A stretch of DNA of 6,020 nucleotides from a bacterium UBP17_UBA6191 (GTDB taxonomy: Bacteria; Muiribacteriota; UBA6191). A program made the translations under genes and the position numbers. The notes under the pieces were generated by a model that was not told the origin of the DNA, ran no database searches, and saw only the letters and a program-made list of their open reading frames with translations. Every line of letters begins with the position of its first letter. Position 1 is the stretch's first letter. This document shows, one piece after another, positions 1-5,746 of the stretch. The DNA is taken from positions 1 to 6,020 of the forward strand of contig DITF01000091.1 of NCBI GenBank assembly GCA_002422125.1, in the 5' to 3' direction.

Positions 1-161
1 CCCAAAAAGTCCCTAGCAATAATTCTTAAATTCCGAAGAACACAAAAAACCTGCTGGTTACCTCTGCAATTGTTTGGACTTTGACGGATGTAACCTTGTT
101 TTTGAGCTTCTCCTTACTTCTAAGGAATGCCATCTTGTCCTTGTGTCTTTAGATGTGTTCT

Positions 162-179
162 CCAAGACTCTAGTCTTGG
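162..179. repeat. 18-bp near-perfect palindrome
   Basis: The arms CCAAGACT (162-169) and AGTCTTGG (172-179) are exact reverse complements around a 2-base centre. No T-run follows on either strand, so it does not look like an intrinsic terminator. The shape fits a dimeric regulator's binding site. It lies about 29 bases upstream of the small minus-strand frame beginning at 133. Function is inferred only. Confidence 0.4.
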
Positions 180-345
180 TTCACATCAAATTCACGGGAC
201 TTCATGGCCTTGCTCCCAAAAACAAAGCGCCTGAATCACTTTTGTGAGCCAGACTCTCCATTTGAGCCTTTGTGGCATGCCGTTTGGGATTACTCCCTAG
301 CGGTTTAGCCATCGCGCCATCCAGTTCGTTCACTGAAGGAAGAGT

Positions 346-375
346 AGTATGCACTACACTTGTTATATCTGTCAA
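346..375 (-). promoter_or_regulatory. Candidate sigma-70-type promoter reading leftward
   Basis: On the minus strand a perfect TTGACA (370-375) is followed 18 bases later by CATACT (346-351), a 4/6 match to the -10 consensus. A short inverted repeat, GTAGT/ACTAC (344-357), covers the -10 box and could be an operator. Transcription would begin near 338 and enter the short frames at 312-26. It sits just beyond the stop of the membrane-protein gene. A TTGACA can occur by chance, so this is tentative. Confidence 0.3.
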
Positions 376-383
376 GGGGTATT

Positions 384-1085
384 TTAAAAAATTGTCACCA
401 GCATAAAACCAGAAAAAATTATGCTTAAAGCAACCAGCACTGAATTCCAGTTCACTTCGGACAAAATATTCCAAATATAGGAATCATTCCGGTGTACAAA
501 GCTTCGAATCGCCGCCAAACTAGGCATGTGTCTGTCAGATAGAGGGGACAGTGGGCCTTCCAGAATTACATCCAGTCTTTTACTTAAGACTAATGCCTTA
601 GCCATCTCTCTTTCTAAATACCTATACCGGACGGGAGGGCCTGCTTTTAGAGTGGAGTCATCACTGAAACAAATCTCCATGGCCCACCTGTAGTAATGGC
701 CTTTTCCCTTTATATGCTTAGTCCGAAAGAATTGAATCTGAACGATTTCACTAACTGAGCACAAATCAGTTCGTAGGTAGAATAATCCCAGAAAGGACTG
801 CACTTTTACCAACCTGTCCTCTTTAATCCACAATTCCAGATATTCCCAAAAGCACCAACGGATCAGGTAGCATAAAATAGCCAGAGCTATACATACACTC
901 ACAATCGAACCAATGAGATCCTGGTTTGTCACCTTAAAATAGTCCCCACCAACGGCGACCGCAAACCCACAATACCCAAAAAATGTTGCGAGCATGCGCA
1001 AGCCAGCCTCTACACTCAGTTCACCATCTAAAATTACCGGGTCAACTGAAGAATAATCCACGGGCTTAAATAGAGAAAAGGCCAT
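384..1085 (-). CDS. Hypothetical membrane protein, 233 aa
   Basis: I do not recognise this protein. It has two hydrophobic segments in the N-terminal third (about residues 31-49 and 57-80, the second with several Cys and Trp) and a third at the extreme C-terminus (about 215-233). The roughly 130-residue stretch between is soluble and mixed. Residues about 83-175 alternate short hydrophobic and charged strands (for example LELWIKEDRLVKV) and end in a helix-like segment. A cytoplasmic PH-like membrane-associated domain is one possible reading, but this is a guess from pattern only. The ATG at 1085 is supported by GGAG with a short spacer just upstream. The gene is divergent from chrA with 58 bases between them, so the two may share a control region. 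No role in chromate transport can be deduced. Confidence 0.75.
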   Translation of the reverse strand: MAFSLFKPVDYSSVDPVILDGELSVEAGLRMLATFFGYCGFAVAVGGDYFKVTNQDLIGSIVSVCIALAILCYLIRWCFWEYLELWIKEDRLVKVQSFLGLFYLRTDLCSVSEIVQIQFFRTKHIKGKGHYYRWAMEICFSDDSTLKAGPPVRYRYLEREMAKALVLSKRLDVILEGPLSPLSDRHMPSLAAIRSFVHRNDSYIWNILSEVNWNSVLVALSIIFSGFMLVTIF

Positions 1086-1143
1086 CAGTCTCCAATCTTA
1101 TTCTTGTTGATGTTACTATAAGTTTAGCCATGGGATCAGAATA
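1086..1143. promoter_or_regulatory. Divergent intergenic region between the membrane-protein gene and chrA
   Basis: These 58 bases separate two divergent starts and must hold or lie within their promoters. TATAAG (1117-1122, plus strand) is a 5/6 match to a -10 box, about 21 bases before the chrA start. On the opposite strand the overlapping TATAGT (1115-1120) could serve the leftward gene. Neither has a good -35 box at the right distance, so an activator or weak promoters are possible. GGAG ahead of the leftward gene is its ribosome binding site. chrA has only a weak GGGA eight bases from its ATG. Confidence 0.35.
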
Positions 1144-2316
1144 ATGCTAACCCTGTTTTTAAGTTTTTTGAAGCTAGGACTCACTTCTTTTGGTGGGCCA
1201 GTCGCTCATTTAGGCTACTTTCGTGAAGAGTTTGTTATCAGAAAACAATGGCTGACGGATAAAGCCTATGCTGATTTGGTGGCCCTGTGTCAATTTTTAC
1301 CCGGCCCTGCCAGTTCTCAGATAGGGATCGCCATTGGTTATCAAAGAGGTGGACTGATTGGCTCAATTCTGGCATGGATTGGATTTACCTTGCCCTCAGC
1401 CCTGATCCTAATTGGTTTTGCTCAGGGACTACAATATGTTGGCAATGAATACCTAGGCTGGATTCATGGGTTCAAAGTAGTGGCTGTCTCCGTTGTGGCC
1501 CAAGCTGTATGGGTAATGGGCCGTAAACTATGCCCAGATCGCTCTACAATTGCCATCATGTTGATTGCAACCCTGATAACCTCTCTATTCTCAGGTACTT
1601 TAGCCCAAATTCTTGCCATTGTTTGTGGTCTTTTTCTTGGCTCAATATTTTTAAACCCTGCTTTATCTCCCCCCAGCAATCATAGCCCTCAAAATCATAA
1701 ATATGCCCCAGTCTACCTGGCCTTATTTATCCTATTTCTGATTTTTCTACCGGCACTAGCCCAATATCAAAGGCATTCTTCCATAATTCAAGCCGATGCC
1801 TTCTACAGAGCCGGCTCTCTGGTTTTTGGCGGTGGTCATGTCGTATTGCCCCTACTTGAGGCGGATTTTGTTGATTCTGGATTTGTAAACCGCGATCAAT
1901 TTCTGGCTGGATATGGGGCCGCTCAAGCCGTTCCTGGACCACTGTTTACCTTTGCTGCCTATCTTGGAGCCATCCAAAAGAACCCTGGAGGCATAGCCGG
2001 TGGTCTATTTGCCACAGCCTGCATTTTTTTGCCCTCATTTTTCTTGATTTTAGGGACTCTTCCTTACTGGGATACTCTCAGTAAAAAGAAGTTCATGCTA
2101 AAGGCCATGCCTGGAATCAATGCCGCCGTGGTCGGAATTTTAATGAGCGCCTTATATGATCCAGTCATCACCAGCGGCATTTTGAGTCCAGTTGATTTTG
2201 TGTTGGCACTTATATTCTTCTGCTTGCTTGAAGTCTGGAAGTTGCCTTCATGGGTGGTGGTGCTTTTAGGTGGGATTCTGTATGCAAATCACCAAATACT
2301 TTACTCCCTGGCTTGA
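1144..2316 (+). CDS. chrA: ChrA-family chromate efflux transporter (two-domain)
   Basis: This is an inner-membrane protein of the CHR superfamily, whose characterised members expel chromate and give resistance to it. At 390 residues it is a full-length, long-chain member with two homologous CHR halves. The N-terminal half carries FLKLGLTSFGGPVAHLG (residues 8-24) and QFLPGP (50-55). The C-terminal half repeats the pattern as FGGGHVVLPLLE (228-239) and QAVPGP (261-266), followed by a Gly-rich segment. Hydrophobic segments fill most of the protein, with a polar linker at about 172-188 joining the halves. The start is the first ATG, and the FGGP motif sits at the usual distance from it. No chrB-type regulator is visible nearby. 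The family is certain. The actual substrate (chromate or another anion such as sulfate) cannot be read from sequence. Confidence 0.93.
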   Translation: MLTLFLSFLKLGLTSFGGPVAHLGYFREEFVIRKQWLTDKAYADLVALCQFLPGPASSQIGIAIGYQRGGLIGSILAWIGFTLPSALILIGFAQGLQYVGNEYLGWIHGFKVVAVSVVAQAVWVMGRKLCPDRSTIAIMLIATLITSLFSGTLAQILAIVCGLFLGSIFLNPALSPPSNHSPQNHKYAPVYLALFILFLIFLPALAQYQRHSSIIQADAFYRAGSLVFGGGHVVLPLLEADFVDSGFVNRDQFLAGYGAAQAVPGPLFTFAAYLGAIQKNPGGIAGGLFATACIFLPSFFLILGTLPYWDTLSKKKFMLKAMPGINAAVVGILMSALYDPVITSGILSPVDFVLALIFFCLLEVWKLPSWVVVLLGGILYANHQILYSLA

Positions 2317-2340
2317 ACCTCTCAGCGGTAATACTATAAA
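2313..2340 (+). promoter_or_regulatory. Candidate promoter for the small-protein/ART pair
   Basis: TTGAAC (2313-2318, 4/6 to the -35 consensus, overlapping the chrA stop codon) is followed after 16 bases by TATAAA (2335-2340, 5/6 to the -10 consensus). Transcription would start at about 2346-2349, on or just before the ATG at 2349, making the message leaderless or nearly so. This agrees with the absence of any Shine-Dalgarno sequence before that ATG. Read-through from chrA is the alternative, because no terminator is seen after chrA. Confidence 0.4.
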
Positions 2341-2348
2341 ATTAAGTT

Positions 2349-2540
2349 ATGAGAAAGAAGAGCCCGATTGACATTCTTATTAAGAAAGTATCAGAAGATA
2401 TTAAGAAGAAGCCAAACCCTGAACTGGCGCGGCAACGGCTTGAATGCGCTGGGATTATCGACAAAGACGGCAATCTAATTCGTAATGACAATTTGCCTTG
2501 TGTTGAGTTCTTCAAAAGCATTGATTCTCCTTCAAACTGA
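2349..2540 (+). CDS. Small protein upstream of ART-like gene, possible antitoxin
   Basis: This 63-residue protein has no recognisable catalytic motif and no membrane segment. The N-terminal half is strongly basic and helix-prone (residues 1-31, rich in Lys, then PNPELARQRLE). It is followed by a short AGIIDKDGNL segment (34-43), a turn-rich pattern I associate with small partners encoded beside larger effector genes. It begins 32 bases after chrA and ends 10 bases before the ART-like gene in the same direction, so the two are almost certainly co-transcribed. The ATG at 2349 is the only Met in the protein and has no clear Shine-Dalgarno sequence. From its size and its place before a probable ADP-ribosyltransferase, I infer an antitoxin or accessory role. 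The sequence itself does not prove this. The coding frame is intact. Confidence 0.7.
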   Translation: MRKKSPIDILIKKVSEDIKKKPNPELARQRLECAGIIDKDGNLIRNDNLPCVEFFKSIDSPSN

Positions 2541-2550
2541 ATAATAGCCC

Positions 2551-3138
2551 ATGTATTCACCTCATCCGGCTTTGGTGTTTGGCTTTCATGGTACTGATGA
2601 AAAAATAGGCCGAGAACTTATCAATGGTGCTTCGTTTAAACAAAGCGACAACCCTTATGACTGGCTTGGGTCAGGAATTTATTTTTGGGAAAACAACTAT
2701 GCGCGAGCAAAACAATATGCAGAGTGGCTGCAAAAGCGTGAGAGGTCAAGTGTTAAAAATCCTTTTGTAGTCGGGTCTGTGATTGATTTAGGAAACTGTC
2801 TTGACCTTCTGGATCACAAATATAACGAGTTTCTTAAAGTAGCTCATAAATTGTTAATGAAAGAACTGGACGATAACGGCCAGCAAGTACCTAAAAATAA
2901 ATCTCTGGGACAAAATGACTTTGATTTTAAGGGCCGATTTCTTGACTGTAAGGTTATTCAATACGCCTGTCAGCTCGCAGAAAATGAGCAGCAAAAATTT
3001 GATTCAGTACGGGCTGCTTTTATTGAAGGAAAGCCTTTATATGATGGCTCCAAATTTTATTCTGAAAATCACATTCAGATTGCTGTCAGAAATCCTGAAT
3101 GCATCAAGGCTGTGTTCCTCCCGAGAGTGTCAGACTAA
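2551..3138 (+). CDS. Putative ADP-ribosyltransferase (PARP-like fold), possible toxin
   Basis: This 195-residue soluble protein has no signal peptide. Its landmarks follow the order expected of H-Y-[E/Q]-type ADP-ribosyltransferases. An early strand ends in FGFHGTD (His13), which could bind NAD. YDWLGSGIYFWE (residues 36-47) supplies the conserved aromatic strand (Tyr44) and is followed by a helix ARAKQYAEWL. Near the end comes HIQIAVRN (174-181), where Gln176 or a nearby acidic residue (Glu172) might stand in for the third catalytic position. The middle (about 83-165) is charged and helical. The ATG at 2551 is the earliest possible Met, because a stop lies two codons upstream, and it lacks a clear Shine-Dalgarno sequence. 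Two stop codons in tandem end it. Pairing with the 63-residue gene suggests a toxin-antitoxin or phage-defence cassette. The target (protein, RNA, DNA or metabolite) is unknown, and a non-toxic NAD-dependent enzyme remains possible. Confidence 0.75.
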   Translation: MYSPHPALVFGFHGTDEKIGRELINGASFKQSDNPYDWLGSGIYFWENNYARAKQYAEWLQKRERSSVKNPFVVGSVIDLGNCLDLLDHKYNEFLKVAHKLLMKELDDNGQQVPKNKSLGQNDFDFKGRFLDCKVIQYACQLAENEQQKFDSVRAAFIEGKPLYDGSKFYSENHIQIAVRNPECIKAVFLPRVSD

Positions 3139-3158
3139 TAAACAATCGGCCTCTGGTT

Positions 3159-4343
3159 TTAAGGAAGACATTTCTCAATCAGCTTCCAAGTTGCATGCAT
3201 GTCCCGATCAAGACCCACAGATATTCTAACCAATCCGTCACTAATTCCCATTTTTAGCCTGTCAGATTCGGGAATCTCTGAGGAAGTGCTATGCCCAGGC
3301 GCGCTAAATAATGTCTTAAAATACCCAAGCGAAACGGCGAGATAGCCAACTTTATTTTCCTGCATTTTTATCATAAATTGATCAGCCATAGCCTTTGTCT
3401 TTAGATCCACCGTCAAAACCCCACCATAGCCATATCCCGAATTCATCAACTTTCCTAGCAGAGAATGACCGGCATGTGAAGTCAACCCTGGATAAAAGAC
3501 CTTTAATCCCACTTTTTCCAGATAATTCGCCAGTACCAGAGCGTTTTCAGAATGCTTTTGCATACGGCAATGAAGTGTATGCAGATTCTTCAAAATCCCG
3601 GCAGCCCGAAAGCCATCCAATACTGGCCCCATCAGCATACCCACACCCTGATTCACATCAACCAGTGATTTTACGAACTCTTTTTTGCCCACCGCTGCAC
3701 CTGCAATACAATCGCTTGATCCATTGATAAACTTGGTCATGCTATATACTGCAATGTCTGCACCCAACCTTAACGGACTAAGGATCATGGGACAGAATGT
3801 ATTATCCACTACAAGCTTCAAACTCTGCTTTTGGCAAAGGGCCGCCAATTTTGGTAAATCCATGACTTCCAACAGTGGGTTACTCACGGACTCTGTATAG
3901 ATCAAACGGGTGGCGGGGCTGATTTTTTCCTCAATCGCTGATTCGTCACTTAAGTCCACAAAATGAGTCTTGATTCCAAAACGAGGCAACAAGTTGGCCA
4001 AAAGAGCATAGGTTCCCCCGTACACCGTACGGCCACAAATGATCTCATCACCGGCTGAACAAAGCTCTAAAAGCGTGGAACTAATGGCCGCCATTCCCGA
4101 AGCAAAAACCTGGGCATCTTCCCCTCCCTCCATTCTGGATAGAGCCTGACAAAGATAGCGGCTGGTGGGATTCCACTGCCTGCTGTAAAGAAAACAGCCT
4201 TCAATGTCCCCTTCAAACACCCCTTGCATAGTATTTGCCTGCAAAAAAGTGTAAGTAGAGGAGTCACAGATCGATGGATTCACATCCCCAAACTCACCAA
4301 ACACCAAAAAGTTCTGAATTTCTAAAGCTGGATCAAATTTCAT
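3159..4343 (-). CDS. Cys/Met metabolism PLP-dependent enzyme, plant-type methionine gamma-lyase-like
   Basis: This is a cytoplasmic fold-type I PLP enzyme of the cystathionine gamma-synthase/methionine gamma-lyase family, full length at 394 residues. Visible sites are YSR (53-55) and SGM (82-84) for the PLP phosphate, Tyr108 in VYGGTYALL for ring stacking, Asp180 in VVDNTF, Lys204 in SMTKFINGSSD as the Schiff-base lysine, and Arg373 in GLVRISVG for the substrate carboxylate. The patterns EFGDVNPSI near the start, PGLTSHAGH, YGYGGVL and SLGYFKTLFSAPG followed by STSSE match, as I remember it, the Arabidopsis methionine gamma-lyase subgroup rather than the classical bacterial CGS or MGL groups. 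The expected reaction is methionine to methanethiol, 2-oxobutanoate and ammonia. Another gamma-elimination or replacement on homoserine or cysteine derivatives is not excluded. The usual MGL active-site Cys (YGCT) is Gly110 here. The gene lies 39 bases after modC on the same strand. Confidence 0.9.
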   Translation of the reverse strand: MKFDPALEIQNFLVFGEFGDVNPSICDSSTYTFLQANTMQGVFEGDIEGCFLYSRQWNPTSRYLCQALSRMEGGEDAQVFASGMAAISSTLLELCSAGDEIICGRTVYGGTYALLANLLPRFGIKTHFVDLSDESAIEEKISPATRLIYTESVSNPLLEVMDLPKLAALCQKQSLKLVVDNTFCPMILSPLRLGADIAVYSMTKFINGSSDCIAGAAVGKKEFVKSLVDVNQGVGMLMGPVLDGFRAAGILKNLHTLHCRMQKHSENALVLANYLEKVGLKVFYPGLTSHAGHSLLGKLMNSGYGYGGVLTVDLKTKAMADQFMIKMQENKVGYLAVSLGYFKTLFSAPGHSTSSEIPESDRLKMGISDGLVRISVGLDRDMHATWKLIEKCLP

Positions 4344-4382
4344 ACCCCAAGCTTAGAACAAAACCTTGAGTCATAGCAAATG

Positions 4383-5081
4383 CTATATGCCAATGATCTG
4401 AGACACCTGATCGGATTGAGGGTTGTTTTCCAATTCCTGGATTGTGCCTGTTTGCAAGATTTTCCCATCAGAGAGGATATAGACTTTATCGGCTAGAAGT
4501 CGAGCCTCTTCCCAGTCATGGGTCACAAGCACTACGGCACAATCCAGACTGTCTCTAAGTTTGATAAGCTCTTGTCTTAAGACCTTTCTGGTCATGGAAT
4601 CCACGGCCGAGAAGGGTTCATCTAAAAGCAACAGTTTAGGGCTTCTAGCCAGTGCTCGCATCAGGGCTACTCTTTGTTTCTGACCCCCGGAAAGTTCTTT
4701 GGGATACTGTTCTGCCAAATCTGACATGGAAAAACGAGTAAGCCAGTCACGAGCCACCTTTTCATTTTCAGAACAGGCCAAAGCAATGTTTTGCCAGGCT
4801 TTAAGATGCGGAAAAAGAGCGTAATCCTGAAAGACCATGGATACTTGCCTGTGCCGGGCGGGCAGAAAAAAACCAGATTCATCCTGCCAGATGGTGGAAA
4901 ATGCCTCAATACTGCCAGACTTTGGTTTTATAAGTCCAGCCAAACAGCGAAGAGCCGTGGTTTTTCCCGATCCAGAGGGACCAAAAAGAACAGCAACTTC
5001 ACGAGGCTTGAGGCTTAGGCTGGCACTCAAAGCAATCGGTTTGGTTAAGACAAAGTCTGCCCTAAACAATGTGCGGCCCAT
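4383..5081 (-). CDS. modC: Molybdate ABC transporter ATP-binding protein ModC (short form)
   Basis: This ATPase drives the ModABC molybdate importer on the cytoplasmic face of the inner membrane. Counting from the ATG at 5081 (232 residues), Walker A GPSGSGKT is at 34-41, the Q-loop FQDYALFPH has Gln85, the signature LSGGQKQR is at 130-137, Walker B LLLLDEP is at 150-156, the D-loop SAVD follows and the switch His188 sits in VTHD. The protein ends shortly after the ATPase core (ILSDGKILQTG, then about 20 residues), so the C-terminal Mop/TOBE molybdate-sensing domain of standard ModC (about 350 residues) is absent. The start is uncertain: in-frame ATGs lie at 5093 and 5081 and a TTG at 5117. 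I prefer 5081 because the distance to Walker A is typical, although the AGAAGG before it touches the ATG. It overlaps the end of modB. Its place after modA and modB supports molybdate rather than another oxyanion. Confidence 0.88.
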   Translation of the reverse strand: MGRTLFRADFVLTKPIALSASLSLKPREVAVLFGPSGSGKTTALRCLAGLIKPKSGSIEAFSTIWQDESGFFLPARHRQVSMVFQDYALFPHLKAWQNIALACSENEKVARDWLTRFSMSDLAEQYPKELSGGQKQRVALMRALARSPKLLLLDEPFSAVDSMTRKVLRQELIKLRDSLDCAVVLVTHDWEEARLLADKVYILSDGKILQTGTIQELENNPQSDQVSQIIGI

Positions 5082-5745
5082 CCTTCTTGCCATATTGCAG
5101 GCGAGATAAAAAACCAAGGCAATAGATCACGGTCGAAGAAATGAGTAGCAAAAACAAAGACATCGTATTGGCCCCATTCCAGTCAAAGGCCTGTACCCGA
5201 TCATAAATGGCAATCGAGAGGGTTCTGGTTTCCCCTGGGATACTGCCCCCGACCATCAAAATAATCCCAAACTCCCCCAGTGTATGCGTAAATACCAATA
5301 CCAGAGCCGATACAATTCCCGGCCAGACCAGAGGCAATTCAATTTTAACAAAGGACTGCCAACGGGATAATCCACAAAGGGCTCCGGCTTCCAGTAGATT
5401 GGATTCAATGGCGGCAAAAGCCCTTTGAATTGGATAAATAGCAAAGGGCAAATTAAAAATGACGGATGCCAATACAAGTCCTGACATGTGAAAAGCCAGA
5501 GGAACATTCAAATAGGTTTCGCTAAAACTGCCCAAGACTCCATTGGAACCTATAAGGATTAGCATGTAGTACCCAATTACCGTGGGCGGGAGAATCAGTG
5601 GCAGAATAATCAACACTTCGACAAGCCACTTCCCGTAAAACTCATGACGGGCCATAATCCGAGCCAGAATCAGGGCAAACGGCAAGAGGATTACACATGT
5701 GGCCAGGGCCATTTTGATAGTTACCCAAAACGATTGCCAATCCAT
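5062..5745 (-). CDS. modB: Molybdate ABC transporter permease ModB
   Basis: This 227-residue inner-membrane protein forms the channel of the molybdate importer as a homodimer. About five hydrophobic segments are seen (near 8-30, 41-64, 86-106, 139-153 and 194-215). The strand of conserved ModB features includes LPLILPPTVIGYY (48-60), the EAA coupling loop EAGALCGLSRWQSFVKIELP (119-138) that docks on ModC, and HTLGEFGIILMVGG (154-167) with IPGETRTLSIAIYD just after it. The length is normal for the family. The ATG at 5745 follows the modA stop with one base between, so translation is probably coupled, which fits the lack of a clear Shine-Dalgarno sequence. The end overlaps modC by about 20 bases. 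HTLGEFG with the IPG segment points to molybdate ModB rather than sulfate CysT/CysW. Confidence 0.92.
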   Translation of the reverse strand: MDWQSFWVTIKMALATCVILLPFALILARIMARHEFYGKWLVEVLIILPLILPPTVIGYYMLILIGSNGVLGSFSETYLNVPLAFHMSGLVLASVIFNLPFAIYPIQRAFAAIESNLLEAGALCGLSRWQSFVKIELPLVWPGIVSALVLVFTHTLGEFGIILMVGGSIPGETRTLSIAIYDRVQAFDWNGANTMSLFLLLISSTVIYCLGFLSRLQYGKKDGPHIV

Positions 5746-5746
5746 A

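Larger units (their letters stand above)
1..383. other. Region without a confident gene; short minus-strand frames only
   Basis: I find no long coding frame on either strand here. On the minus strand there are three short frames in a row. The first is 36 codons long, 312 down to 202 (begins MAKPLGSN, ends LGARP). The second overlaps its stop by ATGA, starts at 205 (MKSREFDVNQD) and stops after 11 codons. In that same frame, after a second stop, an ATG at 133 runs to 26 (35 residues, begins MAFLRSKEKLKNK), preceded by AAGGA four bases before the start. The ATGA overlap and shared frame could mean a decayed small gene with two in-frame stops, or could be chance. A longer frame from 474 to 202 uses a TTG start and overlaps the end of the neighbouring membrane-protein gene, so I do not accept it. 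None of these peptides is recognisable. Confidence 0.4.

Noticed and set aside
202..474. 90-residue minus-strand frame
   Set aside because: It begins with TTG inside the end of the membrane-protein gene, and its first third is the shadow of that gene. Only the part from the ATG at 312 could be independent, and it is unrecognisable.
3139..3158. Bidirectional terminator between the convergent ART-like and lyase genes
   Set aside because: The 20-base gap has a short T-run but no stem of adequate length on either strand.
2915..3229. 104-residue plus-strand frame overlapping the end of the ART-like gene
   Set aside because: It is mostly a shifted-frame reading of the ART-like gene and the end of the lyase gene, with no family-like motifs.
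3395..3900. Plus-strand frames opposite the lyase gene
   Set aside because: They are antisense shadows of a well-supported PLP enzyme, with low-complexity composition.
4373..4386. Short inverted repeat ATAGCA/TGCTAT at the modC stop codon
   Set aside because: The 6-base AT-rich arms have no T-run after them in the direction of transcription, so they are too weak to call a terminator and probably chance.
4791..5109. Plus-strand frames opposite modC
   Set aside because: They are antisense shadows of a gene carrying every ABC ATPase motif in order.
5082..5117. N-terminal extension of ModC to a TTG at 5117
   Set aside because: The extra residues do not resemble a ModC N-terminus, TTG is a rare start and no ribosome binding site precedes it. 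ATGs at 5093 and 5081 are better placed.
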